Shown: piece by piece, positions 53,833 to 62,744 of the stretch | Layout of the letters: every line of letters starts with the position of its first letter | Numbering within the stretch: the stretch's first letter is position 1 | NCBI RefSeq assembly: GCF_045062745.1 | Contig: NZ_JBJGED010000012.1 | Location: forward strand, 128,719 to 192,718 | Direction: 5' to 3' | Source: Paenibacillus_AA sp045062745 | GTDB taxonomy: Bacteria > Bacillota > Bacilli > Paenibacillales > NBRC-103111 | Length of the DNA: 64,000 bases | Notes under the pieces: generated by a model | What the model was told of the DNA's origin: nothing | What the model saw: only the letters and a program-made list of their open reading frames with translations | Databases searched by the model: none | Position numbers and translations under genes: made by a program

Positions 53833-55134
53833 ATGTTTTTAGATAAAGCGAAGATTTATGTAAAAGGCGGCGACGGAGGCGACGGCATCGTAGCGTTCCG
53901 GCGCGAGCTGTATGTGCCGATGGGCGGGCCGGCCGGAGGCGATGGAGGCGACGGAGGCGACGTGATCTTCCGCGTCGACGAAGGGCTTCGGACGCTGATC
54001 GACTTCCGCTACCAGAAGCATTTCAAGGCGACCCGCGGCGAGAAGGGCCGCAACAAAAGCCAGAACGGGGCGAACGCCGACGACATGATCGTCCGCGTGC
54101 CGCCGGGAACGGTCGTCATCGACGACGACACGCAAGCGATTATCGCCGACCTCGTCCGTCACGGGCAGGAAGTAATCGTCGCCAAGGGCGGCCGGGGCGG
54201 CAGGGGCAACATCCGCTTCGCGACGTCGAACAATCCGGCGCCGGAGATCGCCGAGAACGGCGAGGAAGGCGAAGAGCGCTGGATCGTGCTAGAGCTCAAG
54301 GTGATGGCGGATGTCGGCCTCGTCGGCTTTCCGAGCGTCGGCAAATCTACGCTCTTGTCTGTCGTGTCGGCGGCGCAGCCGAAGATCGGCGCTTACCATT
54401 TTACGACCATTACGCCGAACTTGGGGGTCGTGGACGTAGGGGACGGCCGCAGCTTCGTCATGGCCGACTTGCCCGGCCTCATCGAGGGCGCGCATGAAGG
54501 CGTCGGGCTCGGGCACGAGTTCCTTCGGCATGTGGAGCGGACCCGGCTCATTCTGCACGTCGTCGATATGGCAGGCACGGAAGGTCGCGACCCGTACGAG
54601 GACTGGCTGCTCATCAACGAGGAGCTGCGCCTCTACAACGAGAAGCTCGCCGACCGGCCGCAAATCGTAATTGCCAACAAGATGGATCTCCCGGACGCCG
54701 AGCCTTACCTGGAGATGTTCAAGCAGCGGCTCGCGGAGGACGGCCGCGAGGTCGAGATTATGCCGATCTCCGCGGTCACGAAGAAGGGTGTGCAGGAGGT
54801 GCTGTACCGGGCGGCCGATGTGCTCGCCACCATCCCGGAGACGCCGCTCGTGGAAGAAATCGCCGATCTGTCGGAGCGCAAAATCTACAAGCTCTCGGAA
54901 GACGAGGACCGCGAATTCACGATTCGCCGCGAGAACAATACGTTCATCGTCGAGAGCCCGGGTATCGAGAAGATGATCAAGCGAATGAATTTGAATTCAT
55001 ACGAGGCCGTCTTGCGGCTCGCGCGGGTGCTGCGCAAGCTCGGCATCGACAACGCGCTGCGCAAGAAGGGGGCCGAAGACGGCCATCTCGTCCGGATCGG
55101 CGATTACGAGTTTGAGTTCGTGGAGCATGAGTAA
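53833..55134 (+). CDS. obg: GTPase Obg (CgtA)
   Basis: Essential ribosome-associated GTPase of 433 residues, linked in Bacillus to stress and Spo0A activation. The glycine-rich Obg fold begins MFLDKAKIYVKGGDGGDGIVAFRRE. The G-domain has GFPSVGKSTLL (G1), DLPGLIEGA (G3) and NKMD (G4). A C-terminal OCT domain follows. GAGGGG lies before ATG 53833, and the longer frame from 53770 overlaps spo0B in a different frame. Confidence 0.98.
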   Translation: MFLDKAKIYVKGGDGGDGIVAFRRELYVPMGGPAGGDGGDGGDVIFRVDEGLRTLIDFRYQKHFKATRGEKGRNKSQNGANADDMIVRVPPGTVVIDDDTQAIIADLVRHGQEVIVAKGGRGGRGNIRFATSNNPAPEIAENGEEGEERWIVLELKVMADVGLVGFPSVGKSTLLSVVSAAQPKIGAYHFTTITPNLGVVDVGDGRSFVMADLPGLIEGAHEGVGLGHEFLRHVERTRLILHVVDMAGTEGRDPYEDWLLINEELRLYNEKLADRPQIVIANKMDLPDAEPYLEMFKQRLAEDGREVEIMPISAVTKKGVQEVLYRAADVLATIPETPLVEEIADLSERKIYKLSEDEDREFTIRRENNTFIVESPGIEKMIKRMNLNSYEAVLRLARVLRKLGIDNALRKKGAEDGHLVRIGDYEFEFVEHE

Positions 55135-55150
55135 ACATGAGTAAAAACGA

Positions 55151-55183
55151 AAGGACCGTCCATACCCGGACGGTCCTTTTTTA
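55151..55183. terminator. Bidirectional terminator between obg and the reverse-strand membrane gene
   Basis: AAGGACCGTCC (55151-55161) pairs with GGACGGTCCTT (55168-55178). TTTTTT follows on +, and TTTCGTTTTT follows on the minus strand. Confidence 0.92.
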
Positions 55184-55190
55184 AAGCCGA

Positions 55191-55640
55191 TTACTTGGCG
55201 GAAATCCTCTTCCATAATGCGTGTTTAATAAGGATCCCCAAACCTATTCCAACGATTGCGCCCAGAATACCTAACCATACGGCTCCGAATAATCCGCGTG
55301 AGTAAATCACGCCAATCGTTCCGAAGTAGGCTCCAGAGACAAAAGGAACAGCGGAATAAGGTTTAAGTGTACTCGCTGCATCTTTGTAGGCGTCCCACAT
55401 GGCGAACATATAAATACACGGATAAAACATCAGCCATCCGTAATTCGTTAGGGCAATGGCTTCCTTAATGTTGCCGCGGAAACTTGAGATAATCACTTCA
55501 TTCAAATTGGATTGGATGTTTATCAAAAATTCCAAGCTAATAAACAACAATCCTTTCCAAAACTTGCCGTTCAGAATTTGTCCAAATCCCGGTAAAGCAA
55601 TGCTCCATAGAAGGTGCTCAAATTGTTCATCTGACTTCAT
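55191..55640 (-). CDS. Membrane protein of unknown function
   Basis: A 149-residue protein with three to four hydrophobic segments (about 11-40, 62-84, 92-110, 115-140). The first, IALPGFGQILNGKFWKGLLFI, resembles the start of TM2-like small membrane proteins. It is notably AT-richer than its neighbours. Its stop lies next to a terminator shared with obg. No named family can be assigned. Confidence 0.75.
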   Translation of the reverse strand: MKSDEQFEHLLWSIALPGFGQILNGKFWKGLLFISLEFLINIQSNLNEVIISSFRGNIKEAIALTNYGWLMFYPCIYMFAMWDAYKDAASTLKPYSAVPFVSGAYFGTIGVIYSRGLFGAVWLGILGAIVGIGLGILIKHALWKRISAK

Positions 55641-55714
55641 TGCTACACCACAATCATTTATTTGGATTGATGATCAGGTCCTTCTCGTTCCGTCTCTCGG
55701 GCAGGCATCTCCAC

Positions 55715-56737
55715 CTACGCTTTTACTAAAGCTTCTCGATCCGCAGCTTGGGGTGCTTGTTCCAACCAGCCATGATCAATCATTATATTCGCACAATCCT
55801 CGACGTAATTGCCTATTTCCAATAGAAGTCGTCCATATAAGGCGGCTAAATCATGTCTTGCGGAGAAGGATAGACCATTTGCGTAAGTTCGGACTCTCAT
55901 TGAAAACATATCCAGCTTATGAGACAGCATGATTTTATCGGAAAATGGAGAAATGGTGGAAGTTGTTACTAAAGGATCCATAATGGTGCGCGATGTCAAA
56001 TTATCTTCTTGAAGCAATTCACTGAAGATCGTGAAATGTTTGGCGGCAAGTTCTTTTCCTCTTACAAAAAAAGCTTTAACTTGATCTAATTTGGCTACTT
56101 GACTGAAGCCGATTAAAATAGCTTTGCTTGTGGCGAGATTCTCAATGTTGTCGAACAGATGAGTGATCTCCATAGCCTGCAGCGGCCTTACATCTCCGAA
56201 TAAGCCGTTCAGATAGCTTTGCTTTTGGACAAAATCCACTTGGCTCGGATACGGGATATAGGAGGCTTCTTCAATAATACCCTTTGCAATCATTAAATCG
56301 TTGACTTGATTAATTAATTGGATGGTGGAGTTGAGACAATCGGTAAAAAATGTTCGTAGATCCGACCTAACCATCAAAGGAAGAGCGATTCCATAGATAC
56401 TTATTCCAGCCTTGCTTGTATATCTCAAATAATGAAGATAAAATTCGTCTACGAACAACCTGGGCGCCTGTAGATTCACATCTTCTTCCGTGTATCCGAC
56501 GGGGATGGGGTATTTTTCCCGGGTATAAATATCCTTGATATTGTTCACCAATTGTTGGGCCAACCCAAGCGCATCTTCCAGGACTTTCTTGATTTGCCCG
56601 TCTTCTACATGATGAAGCATATAACTCAAGACACATGTGGCCATTGAATTTCCCATGTAGGTTGCCCAAAGTTTTCCTTGCTCAGCCGAGTTTAATATTT
56701 TTGTTGCCTGAACGTTGCTCCCGGATTCAGTCTCCAT
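55715..56737 (-). CDS. DUF3231-type protein
   Basis: A 340-residue, largely helical protein that appears to be two similar halves (about 10-165 and 185-335), as in the DUF3231 family of spore-forming bacilli. ATG 56737 is chosen because TGGAGG lies 5-6 bases upstream; ATG 56749 would place that site inside the coding sequence. No signal peptide or catalytic motif was seen. It has lower GC than the flanking obg and pheB genes, suggesting later acquisition. Function unknown. Confidence 0.8.
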   Translation of the reverse strand: METESGSNVQATKILNSAEQGKLWATYMGNSMATCVLSYMLHHVEDGQIKKVLEDALGLAQQLVNNIKDIYTREKYPIPVGYTEEDVNLQAPRLFVDEFYLHYLRYTSKAGISIYGIALPLMVRSDLRTFFTDCLNSTIQLINQVNDLMIAKGIIEEASYIPYPSQVDFVQKQSYLNGLFGDVRPLQAMEITHLFDNIENLATSKAILIGFSQVAKLDQVKAFFVRGKELAAKHFTIFSELLQEDNLTSRTIMDPLVTTSTISPFSDKIMLSHKLDMFSMRVRTYANGLSFSARHDLAALYGRLLLEIGNYVEDCANIMIDHGWLEQAPQAADREALVKA

Positions 56738-56840
56738 TTGATCCTCCATGTATAGTGATTTTACTTATTTATTCGACCCCCGCCCGCAAACTATTCATGA
56801 GTGTTCTAGACCAAATCATACCACCGTACCGGAAAGTTAA

Positions 56841-57341
56841 TTAATAGTTCGGATCGGTTAGCGGCGTCCAAACGACAACGCGGGCGTCCGCCGCTTCGTC
56901 GCGGATCGCGGTGCCCATCCAGACATGCTTGTCATGCCGATGGGCCGCGTAGTGCTTCAGCATCTCTTCGAAAATATAGGGCAGCGGGCGTTGAAGCATC
57001 TCTCGGACCGGAATCCAATGGAGCTCCCCTTCATCGGTCGCATGGCAATCGCGTCGGGCGACGTGGCCGGTATAAATGAACTGTTGGCGGAACTCACCCT
57101 TGTTGTTGCGCAGCAGGATGTACCGCAGCCGCAGATCATGTATCTCGTGAGCGTCGAAGCCCGTTTCCTCATAAATTTCCCGCAAGCAGGCCCTCATCGG
57201 ATACGCGAGCTCGTCTGGCTCGACATGGCCCCCGACCGCCGCCCACAGCCCCGGGTTCAGCGTACGCTTCTCCGACCGCTTCATCATCAGCAGATCCTCT
57301 CCGTTAAACAGCAATGCGGCCGCAATCAGTCGCAGCTCCAT
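56841..57341 (-). CDS. NUDIX hydrolase
   Basis: A 166-residue pyrophosphohydrolase. The Nudix box is readable as GGHVEPDE followed by CLREIYEETGFDA, with a longer loop than the strict GX5EX7REUXEEXGU pattern but all key residues. ATG 57341 with GGGAGGGG is preferred over a far-upstream start whose extra 100 residues are Cys/Arg-rich and not protein-like. Substrate unknown. It is divergent from pheB. Confidence 0.9.
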   Translation of the reverse strand: MELRLIAAALLFNGEDLLMMKRSEKRTLNPGLWAAVGGHVEPDELAYPMRACLREIYEETGFDAHEIHDLRLRYILLRNNKGEFRQQFIYTGHVARRDCHATDEGELHWIPVREMLQRPLPYIFEEMLKHYAAHRHDKHVWMGTAIRDEAADARVVVWTPLTDPNY

Positions 57342-57435
57342 ATAGTCCCCTCCCGATATCGCCTGATTCGCGAGTATTATGGCACACCGGCGGGGAACTA
57401 GTCCAGGAGGGAAAAGCGATTTGCAAAATTGCCTC

Positions 57436-57464
57436 TTGCCGCCGTCCGGTTGATCCATTATAAT
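57436..57464 (+). promoter_or_regulatory. Sigma-A promoter of pheB-hom
   Basis: TTGCCG (57436-57441) and TATAAT (57459-57464) with a 17-base spacer, 43 bases before the pheB ATG. Confidence 0.75.
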
Positions 57465-57506
57465 GTCCACTATATGCAAACAAAAGTCTCTTACGGGAGG
57501 ACGGTG

Positions 57507-58193
57507 ATGAGGATGGGCATGAAGTCTACAGGCGATCGTGTAGCCGGTACAGGCGAATCGGCGGACGCTACGACCGACGGCACGACGGATGGCACGACCG
57601 GCGGCACAACTGACGGCACAACTGACAGCACAACGGTTGGCGCAACAGACGTCGCACAACCAGCCACGCGGGACCGTACGGCACGCAGCAGCGGATCGAT
57701 CGCCACGGGAACCGGAACCGTCTCATCCCCGGCTTCGATCCGCATGGACGAAGCGAAGTCCGAACGCTATTATCTAGTACGGGAGGACATCCTGCCGGAG
57801 GCGCTCGTGAAGACGATTCAAGCGAAGGAGATGCTGGCGGCCGGGGAAGCGAAGACGGTGCACGAAGCCGCCGACCGCGCCGGGTTAAGCCGAAGCGCCT
57901 TCTATAAGTACAAGGACGGCATCCATCCGCTGAGCAAGCTGGATCGCGAGCGCATCGTCACGATCTCCATGGATTTGCTGCACCGTTCGGGCATCCTGTC
58001 CAAGGTGCTGGCGGTCATCGCGGGGCTCGACGGCAACGTGCTCACGATCCACCAGACGATCCCGCTGCAAGGCAAAGCGAACGTAGTCCTATCCGTGGAA
58101 ACGTCCAATATGGGCGACAACGTGGTGCGGCTGCTCGACGCGATTCGCGGCCAAGACGGCGTCGCTCGAGCGACGGTGATTGGGCAAGGCTAG
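57507..58193 (+). CDS. pheB: PheB-like ACT-domain protein with low-complexity N-terminal extension
   Basis: A 228-residue protein. Residues about 83-228 are the usual PheB/UPF0735 protein: ERYYLVREDILPEAL, a helix-turn-helix-like SRSAFYKYKDGIHP, then an ACT domain (GILSKVLAVIAGLDGNVLTIHQ). Ahead of it is an extra segment of about 80 residues rich in Thr, Gly, Asp and Ser, including seven four-residue units of the type TTDG. ATG 57507 has GGGAGG 6 bases upstream. ACT domains bind amino acids, so a regulatory role in Phe or Thr synthesis is plausible; it precedes hom-thrC-thrB-pheA. Confidence 0.92.
   Translation: MRMGMKSTGDRVAGTGESADATTDGTTDGTTGGTTDGTTDSTTVGATDVAQPATRDRTARSSGSIATGTGTVSSPASIRMDEAKSERYYLVREDILPEALVKTIQAKEMLAAGEAKTVHEAADRAGLSRSAFYKYKDGIHPLSKLDRERIVTISMDLLHRSGILSKVLAVIAGLDGNVLTIHQTIPLQGKANVVLSVETSNMGDNVVRLLDAIRGQDGVARATVIGQG
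57567..57650 (+). repeat. Seven tandem 12-base units in pheB
   Basis: In-frame degenerate repeats of the form GGC-ACG-ACG-GAT encode TTDG-like units. Copies diverge at third positions and at a few residues (TTGG, TTDS, TTVG, ATDV). Confidence 0.85.
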
Positions 58194-58250
58194 GCAGCGA
58201 AAAAGACGAAGATCAAGCAAGATTTCACACATATCGGGAGGAATGGCAAT

Positions 58251-59537
58251 ATGAAACCAGTCAAAGTCGGCCTTATGGGCATGGGGACCGTCGGAACCGG
58301 CGTGATCCGCCTCGTGGAAGGCTATCAGGAGGACCTGCAAAAGCAAGTGGGGTCTCCGATTCTGATCGAACGCGTGCTCGTACAGGATCGCAGCAAGGCG
58401 CGCCGTTACAACATCGAATCCGAGAAGCTGACGGATAATGCGTGGGACATCATCAACGACCCGGAGATCGACGTAGTTGTCGAGGTGATGGGCGGGATCG
58501 AGACGACCAAGGAATTCATCCTCGCGGCGCTGGAACGGGGCAAGCACGTAGTAACGGCGAATAAGGACTTGATGGCGCTGCACGGGACGGAGATTCTCGC
58601 CAAGGCGGCTCAGAAAAGCTGCGACGTGTACTACGAAGCGAGCGTAGGCGGCGGCATTCCGATCATCCGTACGCTCATCGAAGGCTTCTCCTCCGACCGG
58701 ATCACGAAGATCATGGGGATCGTGAACGGGACGACCAACTACATCTTGACCAAAATGAGCCAAGAAGGCGCCTCCTACGAGGAAGTGCTCAAGGAAGCGC
58801 AGCAGCTCGGCTATGCGGAGGCGGACCCGACATCCGACGTGGAAGGCTTGGACGCCGCCCGCAAAATGGCGATTCTCGGCACGCTCGGCTTCCGCGCCAA
58901 CATGGAGTTGGCGGATGTGCAAGTGAAGGGCATCAGCCGTGTGTCGAAGGAAGACATCCTGTACGGCCAGCGGCTAGGCTACGAGATCAAGCTGCTCGGC
59001 ATCGCGGAGCGCCAGGACGACCTGATCAGCATCAGCGTTCAGCCGACGATGATCAAAAAGACGCATCCGCTCGCGACGGTGAACGGTGTGTTCAATGCGG
59101 TCTACGTCCATGGCGAAGCGGTGGGCGAGACGATGTTCTACGGGCGCGGCGCCGGCGAGATGCCGACGGCCACTTCCGTGGTCGCGGACTTGGTCGCGGT
59201 CGTCAAAAACTTGAAGCTTGGCGTGAACGGCCAGCGCGTCTTCGTGCCTTATAAGGAAAAGAAGCTGAAGACCGACGAGCAAATCGCTTCCAAATATTAT
59301 ATCCTGCTGCATGTAGCGGACAAAGCGGGCGTGCTCGCCAAGATTACCCAAGTGTTCGCCGAACACGAAGTGAGCCTCGAGTCGGTCGTCCAGCAGCCGA
59401 ATGCGACGCATGCGGACGCGGAGATCATCATCATTACGCACGATGCCAACAAAGCGAGCATGGGCAAAGTATTGGCGAGCTTCGAGTCGCTGGACGTCAT
59501 CTATGAAATCAAGAGCGTCTATCGAGTGGAAGGCTAG
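58251..59537 (+). CDS. hom: Homoserine dehydrogenase
   Basis: Reduces aspartate semialdehyde to homoserine for threonine and methionine. 428 residues. The NAD(P) loop LMGMGTVGTGV is near 9-19. The catalytic region GIVNGTTNYILTKM is near 164-177, with the conserved Lys in DLEGLDAARKMAILG-type sequence. A C-terminal ACT domain (about 350-425, ADKAGVLAKITQVFAEHEV) is for feedback control. CGGGAGGAA precedes the ATG. Confidence 0.97.
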   Translation: MKPVKVGLMGMGTVGTGVIRLVEGYQEDLQKQVGSPILIERVLVQDRSKARRYNIESEKLTDNAWDIINDPEIDVVVEVMGGIETTKEFILAALERGKHVVTANKDLMALHGTEILAKAAQKSCDVYYEASVGGGIPIIRTLIEGFSSDRITKIMGIVNGTTNYILTKMSQEGASYEEVLKEAQQLGYAEADPTSDVEGLDAARKMAILGTLGFRANMELADVQVKGISRVSKEDILYGQRLGYEIKLLGIAERQDDLISISVQPTMIKKTHPLATVNGVFNAVYVHGEAVGETMFYGRGAGEMPTATSVVADLVAVVKNLKLGVNGQRVFVPYKEKKLKTDEQIASKYYILLHVADKAGVLAKITQVFAEHEVSLESVVQQPNATHADAEIIIITHDANKASMGKVLASFESLDVIYEIKSVYRVEG

Positions 59538-59622
59538 CACTCGGCCCGGCAGCCGGAGACCCGCCGCATTTATTCCTGAGCACGACCATCTTACGCGATA
59601 AAGAAAAAGGAGCCAGACGTCA

Positions 59623-60693
59623 ATGAGATACATGGGACTATTGCATAAATACAAAGATTTTCTTCCGGTGAATGAACAAACGCCTTTAATCACGCTGCAC
59701 GAGGGGAATACGCCGCTCGTTCGCGCCGAGAAGCTCTCCGACGAGCTTGGGCTCGATCTTTATTTTAAATATGAAGGCTTGAATCCTACGGGATCGTTCA
59801 AGGACCGCGGCATGGTGATGGCCGTGGCCAAGGCGATGGAGGAAGGCAGCCGCACGATCATGTGCGCCTCGACGGGGAATACGTCCGCGGCGGCCGCCGC
59901 TTACGCCGCACGCGGCAACCTGAACTGCATCGTGCTCATCCCGAACAACAACATAGCCCTCGGCAAGCTTGCGCAAGCGATCATCTACGGGGCGAAGGTC
60001 ATCGCTATAGAAGGCAATTTCGACCGCGCGCTCGAGATCGTCCGCGACATTACCGACAAGCATCCGATTACACTGGTGAACTCGGTCAACCCGTACCGGC
60101 TGGAAGGGCAAAAGACGGCGGCCTTCGAGGTCGTCGAGCAATTGGGCGGGGCGCCGGACTACCTGGCAATCCCGGTCGGCAATGCCGGCAACATCTCGGC
60201 GTACTGGAAAGGGTTCAAGGAATTTTACGCGGCCGGCCGCTCGGGCACGCTGCCGAAGATGATCGGCTTCGAAGCGGAGGGGGCCGCCGCCATCGTACAG
60301 GGCGCTCCGATCGCCAATCCGGAGACGGTCGCCACGGCGATCCGCATCGGCAACCCGGCTAGCTGGGACTTGGCGGTGAACGCGGCGAAGGAATCGGAAG
60401 GCCAGATCAACTTCGTCACGGACGACGAGATCCTACATGCCTACCGGGCGATCGCGTCCAAGGAAGGCATCTTCGCGGAGCCGGGCTCGGCTGCCTCGAT
60501 CGCCGGGGTCATGAAGCTGAAGCGCGAAGGATACTTCCGCGGCGGAGAGAAGGTCGTCTGCGTCCTGACCGGCCACGGGCTGAAGGACCCGAACATCGCC
60601 ATCAAGTCGGTCGGCGGCGATCTGCTCGTCGTGCAAGACAACGAAGCGGCCGTCATGGAGGCGATCCGCAAGCTGGAGGACCAGCAGCAATGA
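59623..60693 (+). CDS. thrC: Threonine synthase
   Basis: PLP enzyme converting O-phosphohomoserine to threonine. The PLP lysine is in NPTGSFKDRGM (near residue 60), and the phosphate-binding loop is VGNAGNISAYW. 356 residues, the short Gram-positive form. Its stop overlaps the thrB start by 4 bases. Confidence 0.97.
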   Translation: MRYMGLLHKYKDFLPVNEQTPLITLHEGNTPLVRAEKLSDELGLDLYFKYEGLNPTGSFKDRGMVMAVAKAMEEGSRTIMCASTGNTSAAAAAYAARGNLNCIVLIPNNNIALGKLAQAIIYGAKVIAIEGNFDRALEIVRDITDKHPITLVNSVNPYRLEGQKTAAFEVVEQLGGAPDYLAIPVGNAGNISAYWKGFKEFYAAGRSGTLPKMIGFEAEGAAAIVQGAPIANPETVATAIRIGNPASWDLAVNAAKESEGQINFVTDDEILHAYRAIASKEGIFAEPGSAASIAGVMKLKREGYFRGGEKVVCVLTGHGLKDPNIAIKSVGGDLLVVQDNEAAVMEAIRKLEDQQQ

Positions 60694-61691
60694 GCGCCGG
60701 GCGACGCGTCTACGTCAAAATTCCGGCCAGTACCGCCAACCTGGGGCCGGGCTTCGACTCGCTCGGCATGGCGCTGAACCTGTACGCCTGGATCGAGATG
60801 GCGATCGCGGACAAGACGACGATCCGCCTGTACGGCGAGCAGATGGAAGGCATCCCTACGGACAAGTCGAACCTCGTGTACAAGGTGGCGCAGCAAGTGT
60901 TCGAGGCGGCGGGCGTGGACCATCCGGAGCTGGATATCGCGATGTACAGCGACATTCCGCTGACCCGCGGACTCGGCAGCAGCGCCTCGGCGATCGTCGG
61001 AGCACTCGTCGCGGCGAATGCCGTGATCGGCCGGCCGCTGTCCGACGACCGGCTGTTCCAGATGGCGTCCGCGCTCGAGAAGCACCCCGACAACGTAGGA
61101 GCCTCGCTCTTCGGCGGGATCATCGCCGCGTTCTGGGACGGGACGCGCGCCGAGCAGCTGCGCATCGAGCCGGAGGACCGGCTCGAGGTGCTCGTCGCGA
61201 TCCCGCAGTTCCAGCTGGCGACGGAGAAGGCGCGCCATGTGCTGCCGACGTCGATCGCCATGCAGGACGCCGTCTTCAACGTCGGCCACAGCTCGCTGCT
61301 CGTAGCGGCGCTGTCGCTCGGCCGCTACGACATGATCCGGCACGCGATGCGGGATGCGCTGCATCAGCCGTACCGGGCGCCGCTCATTCCCGGGATGAGC
61401 GACATCCTGGAGCACGCCGTCGATCACGGCGCGCTGGGTGTGGCCTTGAGCGGCGCCGGCCCGACGCTGCTCGCGCTCGTCGACGGGGAGCAGCTGGACG
61501 CTGCCGGCAAGGCGCAGCTCGAGCGCTTCCTGCTCGACACGCTGCAGGGCGAAGGAATCGCGGCCGAGACGCTCTGGCTCCGGCCCTGCCTGCAAGGCGC
61601 GCAGGTGTTGACAGGGTTCGATCCGTTGTGTACGCTTATCGAAAACATCAACGCCCATCACCCGCACCGGACCGTGCGGATCATGGGATAA
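60690..61691 (+). CDS. thrB: Homoserine kinase
   Basis: GHMP-family kinase phosphorylating homoserine. The ATP-binding motif PLTRGLGSSASAIVGAL is near 90-106, with N-terminal PASTANLGPGFDSLGMAL. 333 residues, slightly long at the C-terminus. The ATGA overlap with thrC indicates coupled translation. Confidence 0.97.
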   Translation: MSAGRRVYVKIPASTANLGPGFDSLGMALNLYAWIEMAIADKTTIRLYGEQMEGIPTDKSNLVYKVAQQVFEAAGVDHPELDIAMYSDIPLTRGLGSSASAIVGALVAANAVIGRPLSDDRLFQMASALEKHPDNVGASLFGGIIAAFWDGTRAEQLRIEPEDRLEVLVAIPQFQLATEKARHVLPTSIAMQDAVFNVGHSSLLVAALSLGRYDMIRHAMRDALHQPYRAPLIPGMSDILEHAVDHGALGVALSGAGPTLLALVDGEQLDAAGKAQLERFLLDTLQGEGIAAETLWLRPCLQGAQVLTGFDPLCTLIENINAHHPHRTVRIMG

Positions 61692-61706
61692 AGGAGACGT
61701 TCGCGC

Positions 61707-62567
61707 GTGAAACGGATCGCCTTTCTTGGACCTGCGGGCACGGTCACCCAAGAGTCCACCCGTCATTTTTTCGCGGCGCAGCAAGTGGAGTACGTGCCGT
61801 TCACATTAATCTCCGAAGTGTATGCCGCGACCTTGTCCGGCGACACCGACTTCAGCGTCATCCCGATCGAGAATACGATCGAGGGATCGGTGAAGCTGCA
61901 CATCGACACGCTCGTCGAAGGCGGCGAGCTGAATATTCAGGCGGAGTGGATCTATCCGTCCGTCCAGAACTTGATCGGCCGGCGGACGGCCGGCTCGGCC
62001 GGATTGTCGGGCATCCGCAAGATCGTCTCCATCGACGTGGCGATCGCCCAATGCCGGCAGTTCCTGAAGGCGGAGCTGCCCGACGTCGGCTACCAGTACG
62101 TGAGCAGCACGGCGGAAGGAGTCCGTCTCGTCCGGCAGTCCGACGACCCGTCGCTCGCTGCGATCGGCACGAAGCTGTCGGCGGAGCTGTACGGGCTAGA
62201 CCTGCTAGCGGAGAATATCACCGACCATGATAACAACTATACCCGCTTCGTTCTCGTAGGCCGGGAGAAGCCGGTGCTGAAGCCGACGGAGCAGCAGAAG
62301 ACGACCATCCTCGTCACTCTGCCGGAGGATTACCCGGGGGCGCTGCATCAGGTGCTGTCCGCCTTCGCCTGGCGGAGGATCAATCTGTCGAAGATCGAGT
62401 CGCGGCCGACGAAGAAGAAGCTGGGCAATTATTATTTCTATATCGATATCGAAGCGTCCATGGACTCGGTGCTGCTGCCGGCGGCGCTGGCTGAGATCGA
62501 GGCGATCGGCTGTCAAGTGCGGCTGCTGGGCTCGTACCCCAGCTACGGGTACACGAGCGGCGAATAG
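61707..62567 (+). CDS. pheA: Prephenate dehydratase
   Basis: Converts prephenate to phenylpyruvate for phenylalanine. A periplasmic-binding-like catalytic domain (1 to about 185) has FLGPAGTVTQES and VIPIENTIEGSVKLHIDTL. The dehydratase TRF motif is in DNNYTRFVLV. An ACT domain with the ESRP-type signature (KIESRPTKKKLGNYYFYID) is for feedback inhibition. 286 residues. GTG start with AAAGGAGA upstream. Confidence 0.97.
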   Translation: MKRIAFLGPAGTVTQESTRHFFAAQQVEYVPFTLISEVYAATLSGDTDFSVIPIENTIEGSVKLHIDTLVEGGELNIQAEWIYPSVQNLIGRRTAGSAGLSGIRKIVSIDVAIAQCRQFLKAELPDVGYQYVSSTAEGVRLVRQSDDPSLAAIGTKLSAELYGLDLLAENITDHDNNYTRFVLVGREKPVLKPTEQQKTTILVTLPEDYPGALHQVLSAFAWRRINLSKIESRPTKKKLGNYYFYIDIEASMDSVLLPAALAEIEAIGCQVRLLGSYPSYGYTSGE

Positions 62568-62578
62568 ATGGGCAAGCG

Positions 62579-62624
62579 AACCTCCGGTTCATCCGATTTA
62601 TCGGGTGAAGCCGGAGGTTTTTTT
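62579..62624 (+). terminator. Terminator of the hom-thrCB-pheA operon
   Basis: AACCTCCGG plus TCA pairs with TGA and CCGGAGGTT (about 62579-62619), with an inner CCGAT/ATCGG extension, followed by TTTTTT. Confidence 0.9.
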
Positions 62625-62744
62625 GTCGAAATCCCGTTTTTCTCGTCAATAGGCATCCGTTACTTTTTTTCCCCGAGATGATGTCAAATGCCCATATGCT
62701 GCATAGACTGTATTGTCATTCTGAAGATGCAGGAGGTTTAGGCA

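Noticed and set aside
57342..57659. N-terminal extension of the NUDIX protein
   Set aside because: The extra residues are Cys/Arg-rich, overlap the pheB promoter and coding repeats on the other strand, and ATG 57341 has a strong ribosome site.
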